Positions 53,516 through 62,242 of a stretch of DNA of 64,000 bases are shown here, piece by piece; within the stretch, counting starts at the first letter, position 1; every line of letters starts with the position of its first letter. The stretch comes from an uncultured Bacilli bacterium (lineage in GTDB: Bacteria; Bacillota_I; Bacilli_A; RF39; UBA660), in contig CAKPCA010000004.1 in the NCBI GenBank assembly GCA_934141145.1, forward strand, positions 6,656 through 70,655, read 5' to 3'. A program made the translations under genes and the position numbers. The notes below the pieces were generated by a model. That model worked only from the letters and a program-made list of their open reading frames with translations, did not search any database and was not told where the DNA came from.

Positions 53516-54109
53516 TTACATTTCTCTTACTAATTTTTTAAAACATCTAGTTTTTTCTGGTTTAAGATAAAAATATATATCAATTGGCATTGTTAAACCG
53601 CATAATAACAATAGTATAATAGTTAGATAAAATTTAAAACTAATTACTTTTTTATCAGTCATATAATTTATATTAGAATAATATTTATTACTAAAATATT
53701 TATTATTAGTGTTATACTCTAATTTTTCTTTTATATCTTTCATATTTGAATCAAAATCTAATTGTCTTAATGTTACTTTATTAGTTAATGCAGTATTTTC
53801 TGTTAATGCGACTAAAATATCTTCACCTTCTATATTCAAAGAATATATATTTATTTTATCATCTTCATTACTTATAATTTGATACTTCATTAACTTTGCA
53901 TTAGTCAAATCAAGTGTTACAAATCTTTCATTAGAATTTGATAATACTAATAAACTATTTCTATCATTAATAATATTAGTTCCTTTAAATATAGACATAT
54001 ATAATTTAGAATTTAATATAGTAGTAAGTAAGCAAAATAATATTATTACAAACTTTAATACTATATTTTCCATTTTTCCTCTTCTTGATATTTCGATATA
54101 TTCTTTCAT
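53516..54109 (-). CDS. Hypothetical membrane protein, 197 residues
   Basis: Not recognised. One hydrophobic helix near the N-terminus (LKFVIILFCLLTTILNSKLY) and one near the C-terminus (FYLTIILLLLCGLTMPIDIY) bracket an extracellular part of about 120 residues with DRNSLLVLSNSNERFVTLD and NKVTLRQLDFD. The basic end is cytoplasmic. AGGAG before the ATG at 54109. It stands alone between pepM18 and nusB. Confidence 0.65.
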   Translation of the reverse strand: MKEYIEISRRGKMENIVLKFVIILFCLLTTILNSKLYMSIFKGTNIINDRNSLLVLSNSNERFVTLDLTNAKLMKYQIISNEDDKINIYSLNIEGEDILVALTENTALTNKVTLRQLDFDSNMKDIKEKLEYNTNNKYFSNKYYSNINYMTDKKVISFKFYLTIILLLLCGLTMPIDIYFYLKPEKTRCFKKLVREM

Positions 54110-54164
54110 AAATTTCTCCTACTATAAGAATTATATCACTAAATATATATTTTTAACAAGATAA

Positions 54165-55559
54165 TTATTTTCTAAAAAAGTTAAGATAAGTTTTATATGC
54201 AGAATATATATCATATTTGCTTGTTACTTCATATGGTGCATGCATTGATAAAACTCCTATACCGCAGTCTACTACTTCTATACCTTTATCTGCTAATATA
54301 TATGCAATAGTGCCTCCACCACCTATATCTACTTTACCAAGTTCTGATACTTGATACTTTATATTATTTTCTTCTAGTATATTTCTTACGTATGCCATAA
54401 ACTCTGCATTTGCGTCACTAGCACCACTTTTGCCTCTTGAACCTGTATACTTATTAAGTACTACGCCATATCCAATTTTAGATGCATTATTTATTTCTGA
54501 TACATTCTTATAAATTGGGTCAAATCCAGCATCTACATCCGCAGAAAGCATTTTAGAATTCATAAATACTTTATCAATCATATTAGGCATATTTTCACCC
54601 TTTTTATCTAGTAATAAAGATATAAAATAATTAAATGCATTAGATGCCATACCTGTATTTCCAACACTACCTATTTCTTCTTTATCAGATAAAATACATA
54701 CACAAGTTTTAGAATTTTCTCTTATATCTAATATTGATTTTAAAGATGCAAAAGAACAAACTTTATCATCTTGACCATATGCAGCGACCATTGATTCATC
54801 AAAGCCTAAACTTCTTGCTTTAAATGCTGGGACTAATTCTATTTCTGAACTTAAGAAATCTTTTTCTGTTATACCATATTTTTGATTTAATATGTTTAAT
54901 ATATTTATTTTAGATCCAGAATCTACACTATATGGAATACTTCCAATTAATAAATTTAAATCTTCTCCTTCTATTGCATTACTTAGTTTTTTATTCATTT
55001 GATCAGTTGCTAAATGGGGTAATAAATCAGTAATAGTAAATATAGGATCACTATCTTTTTCACCAATTTCTATATCAATTTTTTCACCATTTGTTTTAAC
55101 AACAGTACCATGTATTGCTAAAGGTATTGTAGTCCATTGATATTTTTTTATACCTCCATAATAATGAGTCTTAAAATATGTAAGTCCATTATCTTCATAT
55201 ATAGGATTTGGTTTTAAATCAAGTCTTGGTGAATCTATATGCGCACCTACTAAATTAAGACCATTTTCAAGTACTTCTTTACCTATTACTGCAATAAATA
55301 CACTTTTATTTCTATTTATATAGTATACTCTATCGCCATATTTTAAACTGTCCATATCATTTATATCTTTAAAGCCATTTTCTTTTAACATACTAAGTAC
55401 AGTCTTAGTAGCTTCTCTTTCTGTTTTACTTTTATTCATAAATGACATGTATTCTTCTGCAAAAGAAAATATCTTATTTCTTTCTAGTGCATCTACTTCA
55501 TTCCAACCACATTTTTTATCATTGCATAATTTTTCTTTTATTATTTTATCATTTTCCAT
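54165..55559 (-). CDS. M18-family aminopeptidase
   Basis: Zinc aminopeptidase of the ApeA/LAP4 family, with tetrahedral assemblies known for relatives. The 464-residue protein carries VGAHIDSPRLDLKPNP (His-Asp metal site), the HYYGGIKKYQW segment, SDKEEIGSVGNTGMASN (catalytic and metal Glu), SADVDAGFDPIY and the C-terminal SMHAPYEVTSKYDIY with the last metal His. N-terminal acidic residues are preserved. It has its own ribosome site (AGGAGG) and lies alone upstream of an operon of unrelated genes. Confidence 0.9.
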   Translation of the reverse strand: MENDKIIKEKLCNDKKCGWNEVDALERNKIFSFAEEYMSFMNKSKTEREATKTVLSMLKENGFKDINDMDSLKYGDRVYYINRNKSVFIAVIGKEVLENGLNLVGAHIDSPRLDLKPNPIYEDNGLTYFKTHYYGGIKKYQWTTIPLAIHGTVVKTNGEKIDIEIGEKDSDPIFTITDLLPHLATDQMNKKLSNAIEGEDLNLLIGSIPYSVDSGSKINILNILNQKYGITEKDFLSSEIELVPAFKARSLGFDESMVAAYGQDDKVCSFASLKSILDIRENSKTCVCILSDKEEIGSVGNTGMASNAFNYFISLLLDKKGENMPNMIDKVFMNSKMLSADVDAGFDPIYKNVSEINNASKIGYGVVLNKYTGSRGKSGASDANAEFMAYVRNILEENNIKYQVSELGKVDIGGGGTIAYILADKGIEVVDCGIGVLSMHAPYEVTSKYDIYSAYKTYLNFFRK

Positions 55560-55603
55560 ATTTATCCTCCTAGTATTATTATACCATGATTTTATTTAAA
55601 TAT

Positions 55604-55632
55604 TAAAAAAAGAAGCTTATTTTAAAGCTTCT
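55604..55632 (-). terminator. Terminator of infC-rpmI-rplT
   Basis: AGAAGCTT and AAGCTTCT pair around six bases, followed by seven T on the minus strand; the rplT stop is inside it. Confidence 0.75.
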
Positions 55633-56150
55633 AATAATTCTGCCTTTTTCATAGTAGATGCTCCTGCTATATTTTTTTCTTTAGCAAGTGCTTTTAATTC
55701 TGCTACTGTCATTTTACTTAAATCAGTAGTTTCTTTTTTAGCATCTTCTTTTACAGTTTTAGTAGTTTTTACTTCTTCTTTCTTTACTGTTTTTCCATTT
55801 AGAGCATCTTTAGCTTCTTTTACTAATGAAGCAAATGCTTCTTTATCTGAAATTGCAAGTTCTGATAACATTTTTCTATTGATTACTATTCCTGCTTTGT
55901 TAAGACCATCTATGAATTTAGAATAACTAATATCGTTATTTCTGCATTCTGCATTAATACGAGTTATCCATAATTTTCTGAAATTTCTCTTATTTTGTCT
56001 TCTATCTCTATATGCATATTTACCTGAATGCATTAATTGTTCTTTAGCAGTTTTAAATAATCTATGTTTACTACCAAAGTAACCTCTTGCTCTTTTTAAT
56101 ATCTTTTTGTGTCTTGCTTTTGTTGTAACACCTGTTTTTACTCTTGCCAT
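55617..56150 (-). CDS. rplT: Ribosomal protein L20 with a SAP/Rho-N-like C-terminal extension
   Basis: Residues 1-117 are ordinary L20 ([20 protein letters not shown], then [20 protein letters not shown] and the end [13 protein letters not shown]), a 50S assembly protein that also represses its own operon. The protein then continues to 177 residues with a Lys/Glu/Thr-rich linker and a compact unit [20 protein letters not shown] followed by [11 protein letters not shown], which has the shape of a SAP or Rho N-terminal helix-extension-helix. Bacterial L20 is usually about 118 residues. The start is the ATG at 56150. Confidence 0.93.
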   Translation of the reverse strand: MARVKTGVTTKARHKKILKRARGYFGSKHRLFKTAKEQLMHSGKYAYRDRRQNKRNFRKLWITRINAECRNNDISYSKFIDGLNKAGIVINRKMLSELAISDKEAFASLVKEAKDALNGKTVKKEEVKTTKTVKEDAKKETTDLSKMTVAELKALAKEKNIAGASTMKKAELLEALK

Positions 56151-56168
56151 TTTACTTTTCCCCCTTTA

Positions 56169-56375
56169 CTATTGCATTCTGTCTATAAGTCTTTTTAATC
56201 TCTTTGAATCAGCACTTGATAGACTAGAACCCTTTCTTAAATTTCTCATTCTTGCAGCACTATAACCTACTGTTTTATGGTTAGCTCCTGGTTTTTTGAA
56301 TTTAGCTGAACCGCTATTTCTAAGCATAATAGATTTTTTAGTACCTTTATGTGTTTTTTGTTTAATTTTTCCCAT
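56169..56375 (-). CDS. rpmI: Ribosomal protein L35
   Basis: A 68-residue 50S protein: MGKIKQKTHKGTKKSIMLRN, then KPGANHKTVGYSAARMRNLR and a C-terminal SKRLKRLIDRM. The ATG at 56375 is conventional for the family and overlaps nothing; a longer open frame runs into infC. AAGGAAGG lies upstream inside the infC end. Confidence 0.93.
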   Translation of the reverse strand: MGKIKQKTHKGTKKSIMLRNSGSAKFKKPGANHKTVGYSAARMRNLRKGSSLSSADSKRLKRLIDRMQ

Positions 56376-56376
56376 A

Positions 56377-56910
56377 CTATTTACCTTCCTTCTTGATTGG
56401 TGCAATCATCATATACATACTTTTCATTTCCATTGTTGGTTCTTTTTCAACTACACCGTAGTCCTTTATTGCATCAGCAAATCTAAGCATAACATCTTTA
56501 CCTAATTCAGTATGTGCAAGTTCTCTTCCTTTAAATCTGATTGTTACCTTTATTTTATGACCTTTTTCTAGATATTTATTTACTTGTTTTACTCTTGTAT
56601 TAAAGTCATGAATATCAATATTAACTGATAATCTAAATTCTTTTAATTCAGTATTATTTTCTCTTTGTTTCTTATAAGCCTCTTTTTGCTTCTTCTGTTT
56701 TTCATATTTGAATTTATTATAATCCATTATTTTACAAACAGTTTTATCTGCATTTTGACTTATTAAAACAAGATCAAAACCTGCGACTGATGCAAGTGTT
56801 AATGCATCTTCTCTTGTTTTTAAACCTAATTGTTCTCCTTTAGGTCCTATTACTAAAACTTCCTTTGCCCTTATTTGCTCATTTATAGGCATTTCTCTTT
56901 CCTTTGCTAT
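56377..56910 (-). CDS. infC: Translation initiation factor IF-3, probable AUA start
   Basis: IF-3 checks the start codon and keeps 30S subunits free. The protein (177 residues) has INEQIRAKEVLVIGPKGEQL, VCKIMDYNKFKYEKQKKQKE and the C-terminal domain ending EKEPTMEMKSMYMMIAPI. The likely start is ATA at 56908-56910: GGAGGTG lies seven bases upstream, and the resulting IAKEREMPINEQI aligns with the start of B. subtilis IF-3 (ISKDQ...VNE). A downstream ATG at 56892 with AAAGGA is the alternative. Weak AUU/AUA starts let IF-3 repress its own synthesis. Confidence 0.85.
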   Translation of the reverse strand: MAKEREMPINEQIRAKEVLVIGPKGEQLGLKTREDALTLASVAGFDLVLISQNADKTVCKIMDYNKFKYEKQKKQKEAYKKQRENNTELKEFRLSVNIDIHDFNTRVKQVNKYLEKGHKIKVTIRFKGRELAHTELGKDVMLRFADAIKDYGVVEKEPTMEMKSMYMMIAPIKKEGK

Positions 56911-56924
56911 TTCAAAGCACCTCC

Positions 56925-57063
56925 AATAAAAAAATGAATACAATGTATTCACCTATAATCAAAAGACATATAAACTTATATATAAATATGGCCTTTGACC
57001 TATTACTTATACGTAATCAGGTGAGATATACATCTACTTTCCTTCGTTTTTCTTCAAAACTAC
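56925..57063 (-). promoter_or_regulatory. Leader of the infC operon with attenuator (L20-leader-like)
   Basis: About 140 bases between the promoter and infC contain paired segments (AGGUCAAAGGCC, and UUAUAUAUAAGUUUAUAU) and end in a terminator GAATACA/TGTATTC (56936-56950) followed by seven T, just before the infC ribosome site. In Firmicutes, L20 binds such a leader and causes premature termination. Confidence 0.65.
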
Positions 57064-57069
57064 GAACTA

Positions 57070-57098
57070 ATTATATATTATTTTATATGTTTTGTAAA
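57070..57098 (-). promoter_or_regulatory. Promoter of infC-rpmI-rplT
   Basis: On the minus strand TTTACA (57093-57098) and TATAAT (57070-57075) are 17 bases apart. Confidence 0.75.
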
Positions 57099-57109
57099 GT
57101 ATTTTTTAC

Positions 57110-57736
57110 TTATTTTCTTAGTTTTTGTATATTTTCTTCATAATCATTAGAATTTGTTATATAACTACCAGATACTACAATATCTGCATAATTACTAATA
57201 TATTTAATTGTTTCGTCATTTACTCCACCATCTACTTCTATAACAAAGTTATAAGATGGTTCAATCTCTTTTAATTCTTGCATTTTACATATAGTATCAG
57301 TCATAAATTTTTGACCACCTTTTCCAGGTATTACACTCATTACAAGAATTAAGTCTACAATTTCTAAATATGGATATATTTCTTCTAAATCAGTATCTGG
57401 ATTAATAGCAAGCCCTACTTTAATACCTTTTTCTTTTACTTTATTTATATATTCTAAAGTATCTTTTACTTCTACATGAAATGTAATAAATTCTGGGTTT
57501 AAAGTACTAAATTCTTCTATTTTTTTATCTAAATTAGTACTCATTATATGAATATCTAATTTTTTATTTGTTATATCTTTTATATTTTTAAAATCATCTA
57601 AAGTAAATGATGAATTTGTTGTAAAAGATGAATCCATTATATCTAAGTGTATATAATCTGCACTTGTTTTATCTATTTTTTTTATTGCACTAATATAATT
57701 ATCTTTTTCACTTAATATTGATACTGATACTTTCAT
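57110..57736 (-). CDS. rpe: Ribulose-phosphate 3-epimerase
   Basis: TIM-barrel enzyme of the pentose phosphate pathway. The 208-residue protein shows DYIHLDIMDSSFTTN, KLDIHIMSTN, ITFHVEVKD, GLAINPDTDLEEIYPYL, VMSVIPGKGGQKFM and VIEVDGGVNDETIKYI, covering the metal and phosphate sites. It follows rsgA by two bases, as in many Firmicutes (prkC-rsgA-rpe). Confidence 0.93.
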   Translation of the reverse strand: MKVSVSILSEKDNYISAIKKIDKTSADYIHLDIMDSSFTTNSSFTLDDFKNIKDITNKKLDIHIMSTNLDKKIEEFSTLNPEFITFHVEVKDTLEYINKVKEKGIKVGLAINPDTDLEEIYPYLEIVDLILVMSVIPGKGGQKFMTDTICKMQELKEIEPSYNFVIEVDGGVNDETIKYISNYADIVVSGSYITNSNDYEENIQKLRK

Positions 57737-57738
57737 AA

Positions 57739-58581
57739 TTATCTTTCCCTTTCTTTTTCAGAAATAAATTTTAAATAATTTTCATATCTACTTTTTAGAA
57801 TAGTATTATCATTTACTTTTTTCTTTATTTCGCATTCATCTTCATTAATATGCATACAATCTCTATATTTGCATTTATCTTTATATTCATTAAATTCAAT
57901 AAAGTTATCTCTAATATCTTCTTTTGTCATACTAAAAAAGTCTAATTTAGAAAATCCTGGAGTATCACATGCAAGTCCATAATATATATTGTATAATGAT
58001 GCACATCTCGTTGTATGTTTTCCTCTACCTAATGCTTTAGATATTTCTCCTGTTTGAAGTTCTAAAGTATTATCAAGTTTATTCATAAGAGATGATTTAC
58101 CAACACCTGATTGACCAGTTAATATTACTACACTATTTTTAAATATTTTCATAATTGAATTTAAATCAGTATTTAAGTATACTTCATAGCCTATTTTTTT
58201 ATAATAATTAATTATGTCATCTATTTCCTTAGTATCATTTAGTAAATCATATTTTGATACACATATTATTGGATGTATATTATTAAATTCAATTATATTA
58301 AGCATTTTATCTAATAAATTAGAATTAAAGTCTGGTTCTTTAGCACTTACTACTATTAATGCTTTATCTATATTAGAAACAGGTGGTCTTACTAGTTCAT
58401 TTTTTCTTTCAAGTACTTCTGTTACTAAACTCTTTTCTACATCAACGATAACATTATCTCCTACAAGAGGAGTAATTTTTTTATTTCTAAATACCCCTCT
58501 TGCAGTACATAACATATATTTATCATTTTCAAGCTTAATTGTATAGTCACCACTTAATACTCTAACTATCTTTCCTCTCAT
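57739..58581 (-). CDS. rsgA: Ribosome small-subunit-dependent GTPase RsgA
   Basis: Circularly permuted GTPase in late 30S maturation. The 280-residue protein starts with an OB-fold (GKIVRVLSGDYTIKLEND), then VSAKEPDFNSNLLDKML, CVSKYDLLND (G4), GQSGVGKSSLMNKL (G1), GRGKHTTRCASLY (G2), DTPGFSKLDF (G3) and a C-terminal zinc finger CKYRDCMHINEDEC. Its ATG overlaps the prkC stop (ATGA). Confidence 0.93.
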   Translation of the reverse strand: MRGKIVRVLSGDYTIKLENDKYMLCTARGVFRNKKITPLVGDNVIVDVEKSLVTEVLERKNELVRPPVSNIDKALIVVSAKEPDFNSNLLDKMLNIIEFNNIHPIICVSKYDLLNDTKEIDDIINYYKKIGYEVYLNTDLNSIMKIFKNSVVILTGQSGVGKSSLMNKLDNTLELQTGEISKALGRGKHTTRCASLYNIYYGLACDTPGFSKLDFFSMTKEDIRDNFIEFNEYKDKCKYRDCMHINEDECEIKKKVNDNTILKSRYENYLKFISEKERER

Positions 58582-60377
58582 TGATTCTCCTCTTCATATG
58601 GTACCATACCATTATCAGTATTTCCATCATTAGTATTATCTTTATCAGATATAGCTTTATCTGTTTTTCTTGTTACTTTTATCTTTAGTGATACTTTTTC
58701 TGCAATTGCACTTCCAGCAGGTCTACTTTGATAGATAATAGTTCCAGCTTCCTTTGTATCATCTTCTACCTCTTCTACAGTAAGATTTATTTTATATTCA
58801 TCGCAAAAGGTCTTTACTTCATCTACTTTCCAAGACTCTTTAATAAAATCAGGATATTCTTTTTCAATCTTAGGTAAATATAAAATAATGTTATCTCCTT
58901 TTACTAAGTTAGTACCTTTTTCTACTGATTGAGAAATTATTTGATCTTCTTTTCCTTTATACTTTGCTTTATCATTTACTGCTTTGTATTCAACACTAAC
59001 AGTTATACCTTTTACTTCAAGACTGGCTTGAACTTTTAGATAGTTTTTTCCAGTATAATCTTCTACTGTTACTTTTTCACTACCTAGTGATTTATATATA
59101 ACAATACTAGCACCTTTCTTAACTTTTTTTCTTGCGACTGGATCAGTTTTTGAAACTTTTCCTTTTTCTACTTCATCAGTATAGTCTTCTTTTATATCCG
59201 ATGACACTACAAGACCTGCTTTTTCTAATATTTTTGCAGCTTTTGTTACACTTTGTCCAGTAACATCTGGTACAGTAACATCTGGTGTTTTAAATATTGT
59301 TGGAATAACTACCCAAATTAGTAAAAATAAAACTACTATTAAAGAACAAATTATAATTAATGCTTTAGTTAATTTATTCATTTTTTTATCTTTAGGATAT
59401 TCTTCTTCACTTACTGTTTTTACAACAGGTTTTTCTTTTAAGACTGGTTTTTTATCTTTTACAGTTAGTTCATCTTTTAATGTATTTAGTACCTTTGTTT
59501 CATCTAAGTCATCTTCAGGATACTTAAATACTATTCTTTTTTCATTTGCTCTTGATTTATCCAAACATGTTTTTAAATCATCATATAATTCTCTAACATT
59601 ATTATATCTATTCTTTGGATTTTTTGCAGTACATTTAAATATAATATTTTCTAAAGATTGTGGTACCTTAGGATTTATCTTTCTAATGCTTGGCATAGGT
59701 TCTTTAATATGTTTAAGTGCTATTTCAACTGCCGTTTCACCTCTAAATGGCATTGTACCTGCAAGCATCTCATAAAGGACTATACCTAAAGAATATATAT
59801 CACTTTTTATTGTTGAACCTTTACCTGCGGCTTGTTCTGGAGGTAAATAATGAACAGAACCCATAACTGAATTAGTTTGAGTTAAATCTGATGCATTAAG
59901 TGCCATTGCAACACCAAAGTCTGTTATTTTTACAAGACCATCTTCTAATATCATTATATTTTGAGGTTTTATATCTCTATGTATTATATATGAATCATGC
60001 GCATGAGCAAGACCATCAGTTAATTGACACATAATATCTACTGCTTCAGACGCTGTTAAATGTCCTCTTTTTTTAATTAATTGTTTTAATGTTTTACCAT
60101 CTATATATTCCATTACTATGTAAAAGTTACCATTATCTTCACCAACATCATACATTTCTACAATATTAGGATGTGATAAACTAGATGCAGAAAGTGCTTC
60201 TCTTTGAAATCTTCTTACAAACTTTTCGTCGTCAGCGAGATCTCCTCTTAGTACTTTAACTGCAACATTTCTTTCTAATATAGTATCATAAGCTAAATAA
60301 ACATTAGCCATTCCACCTTCACCAATAAGTCTAATTATCTCATATCTATCATTAATCTTTTGACCCTTAGTAAACAT
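58578..60377 (-). CDS. prkC: PASTA-domain Ser/Thr protein kinase PrkC
   Basis: Membrane kinase that senses peptidoglycan fragments and, in Bacillus, triggers spore germination. The 599-residue protein has the kinase domain with GEGGMANVYLAYD, AVKVLRGD, HRDIKPQNIMILEDG, ITDFGVAMAL and YSLGIVLYEMLAGTMPF, a membrane helix at about 340-365 and three PASTA repeats (from VTVPDVTGQSVTKAAKILEK, VEDYTGKNYLKVQASLE and YPDFIKESWKVDEV). The partner phosphatase gene ends one base before its start. Confidence 0.93.
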   Translation of the reverse strand: MFTKGQKINDRYEIIRLIGEGGMANVYLAYDTILERNVAVKVLRGDLADDEKFVRRFQREALSASSLSHPNIVEMYDVGEDNGNFYIVMEYIDGKTLKQLIKKRGHLTASEAVDIMCQLTDGLAHAHDSYIIHRDIKPQNIMILEDGLVKITDFGVAMALNASDLTQTNSVMGSVHYLPPEQAAGKGSTIKSDIYSLGIVLYEMLAGTMPFRGETAVEIALKHIKEPMPSIRKINPKVPQSLENIIFKCTAKNPKNRYNNVRELYDDLKTCLDKSRANEKRIVFKYPEDDLDETKVLNTLKDELTVKDKKPVLKEKPVVKTVSEEEYPKDKKMNKLTKALIIICSLIVVLFLLIWVVIPTIFKTPDVTVPDVTGQSVTKAAKILEKAGLVVSSDIKEDYTDEVEKGKVSKTDPVARKKVKKGASIVIYKSLGSEKVTVEDYTGKNYLKVQASLEVKGITVSVEYKAVNDKAKYKGKEDQIISQSVEKGTNLVKGDNIILYLPKIEKEYPDFIKESWKVDEVKTFCDEYKINLTVEEVEDDTKEAGTIIYQSRPAGSAIAEKVSLKIKVTRKTDKAISDKDNTNDGNTDNGMVPYEEENQ

Positions 60378-60378
60378 A

Positions 60379-61116
60379 TTATCTACCTTCCTCTTTTATT
60401 AAACATGCAATTGATATATTATCAGTTCCACCTCTAACATTACTCTTTCTAATCAATTTAGTAACTTTTTCTTCTAAAGTACTATCAGATAATAGAACTC
60501 TTTCAATTTGACTTTCATTTAACATATTAGTTAAACCATCACTAGAAAGTAATATACCATCTATATCAGTATCTACATCAAATATATCTATTTCAATAGG
60601 ATTATTAGCACCAAGTGCTCTCATTAGAATATTCTTTTTTGGATGATGTTCTGCTTCTTCAGGAGTTAATTTACCAGATTCTACTAGCATATTAACTAAA
60701 GTATGAGGTTTTGTTACTTTATATAATTTGTCCATTTTAAATACAAAACCTGATGAATCACCAATATTACCAAATAATAAATAATCATTTGTATATATTG
60801 CAAGTACTAAAGTAGTTCCCATTCCTTTACTTTCTTCATGCTCATTTGTATATTCAAAAATAGCATTATTTATTTCTTCAGCTTCATTTCTTATCCAATT
60901 AATTGCATCTTTTTTTTCACCCAAACTAGATAAATTAGAAAACTTTTCTGTTAAATGATTTATTGCTATAGAAGATGCGACTTCACCTGCTTTATGACCA
61001 CCCATGCCATCCGCAACCGCAAGTAAATATTCATTATTTAAATTTTTTAGTATTGTTACACTATCTTCATTGTGTTCTCTGACTTTACCTGTATCAGTTA
61101 AGAAAAATGTTTGCAT
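60379..61116 (-). CDS. prpC: PP2C-type protein phosphatase (PrpC/Stp)
   Basis: Mn-dependent phosphatase that reverses PrkC. The 245-residue protein starts MQTFFLTDTGKVREHNEDS and shows LLAVADGMGGHKAGEVASS, GMGTTLVLAIYTND, FGNIGDSSGFVF, ILLSSDGLTNML and GGTDNISIACLI with all metal Asp residues. The ATG at 61116 has AAGGAGG eight bases upstream. It overlaps the rlmN end by a few bases. Confidence 0.93.
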   Translation of the reverse strand: MQTFFLTDTGKVREHNEDSVTILKNLNNEYLLAVADGMGGHKAGEVASSIAINHLTEKFSNLSSLGEKKDAINWIRNEAEEINNAIFEYTNEHEESKGMGTTLVLAIYTNDYLLFGNIGDSSGFVFKMDKLYKVTKPHTLVNMLVESGKLTPEEAEHHPKKNILMRALGANNPIEIDIFDVDTDIDGILLSSDGLTNMLNESQIERVLLSDSTLEEKVTKLIRKSNVRGGTDNISIACLIKEEGR

Positions 61117-61117
61117 A

Positions 61118-62143
61118 CTATTTTCCTCCTTCATTTTCTGCTCTTAGTTGTCCACATGCTGCAGATACCTTAGAACCAAATTCTCTTCTTATTGTGACAT
61201 TTATATTTTCTTTCTTTAGTATATCATAAAACTCAGTAATTTTTAAAGAGTTTGAACGTTTAAATCCAATATTATTAGTTTCATTATATGGTATTAAATT
61301 TACATAACAATTTAGATTTTTAACAAGCTTGGCAAGATTTTTTGCATCTTCCTTACTATCATTTACTGAATCAAGCATTATATATTCAAAAGTTACTCTT
61401 CTATTTGTTTTATCTATATAATATTTTAATGCTTTCATAATATCCTCAATTGGATATGCTTTATTAACTTTCATTATTTTATTTCTTATTTCATTAGTAG
61501 GTGCATGAAGACTTATAGCTAAATTTACGCCTAAATTTTCATCTGCAAATTCATATATTTTTGAGACTAATCCTGATGTTGAAACTGTAATGTGTCTTAT
61601 TCCAATAGCAGGACCATATGGATCATTAACTATTCTAATAAAATCTATTAAATTATCATAATTGTCGAAAGGTTCCCCAATACCCATTACAACTATATGA
61701 CTAATTCTATCTTTTATATCTTCTTCTACTTTAAGTATTTGAAGAAGCATCTCAGAAGATGTTAAATTTCTAACTTTCTTAAGTCTTCCACTTTCACAAA
61801 AAGCACAACCCATATTACAGCCTATTTGAGATGATATACAGATGCTTAATCCATAATCATGGTACATTAAAACAGATTCTACTTTATTACCATCAGTAAG
61901 AGTAAATAAATATTTTTTAACAAGTTCATCTTCTTGTTTTTTAGCAATAACTAACTCTTCAAAATAAAAATCTTCTTTTAATTTAGCTATTAAATCTTTA
62001 CTCATATTAGACATCTCATCAAAAGATTTTACTTTTTTTCTGTATAACCACTCAAATACTTGAGTTGCTCTAAATTTTTTTTCACCAAGACCGATAAAAT
62101 AGTTTCCTAAATCAGTTCTTTTAATACTATATATACTTTTCAT
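61118..62143 (-). CDS. rlmN: 23S rRNA A2503 methyltransferase RlmN
   Basis: Radical-SAM enzyme that makes m2A2503 in 23S rRNA and m2A37 in some tRNAs. The 341-residue protein has the cluster motif SQIGCNMGCAFCESG (CxxxCxxC), VVMGIGEPFDNYDNL, ITVSTSGLVSKI, NLAISLHAP and the C-terminal FGSKVSAACGQLRAE with the catalytic Cys. The ATG at 62143 fits the family start better than an upstream TTG. Confidence 0.93.
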   Translation of the reverse strand: MKSIYSIKRTDLGNYFIGLGEKKFRATQVFEWLYRKKVKSFDEMSNMSKDLIAKLKEDFYFEELVIAKKQEDELVKKYLFTLTDGNKVESVLMYHDYGLSICISSQIGCNMGCAFCESGRLKKVRNLTSSEMLLQILKVEEDIKDRISHIVVMGIGEPFDNYDNLIDFIRIVNDPYGPAIGIRHITVSTSGLVSKIYEFADENLGVNLAISLHAPTNEIRNKIMKVNKAYPIEDIMKALKYYIDKTNRRVTFEYIMLDSVNDSKEDAKNLAKLVKNLNCYVNLIPYNETNNIGFKRSNSLKITEFYDILKKENINVTIRREFGSKVSAACGQLRAENEGGK

Positions 62144-62242
62144 ATGCCACTTCCCATACAAAGTAAATTATATCATTAATTAAAATATAAAAAAAGAAAA
62201 ACAATATATTTACATATTTTTTTCTTTTTTACTTTACATTTT

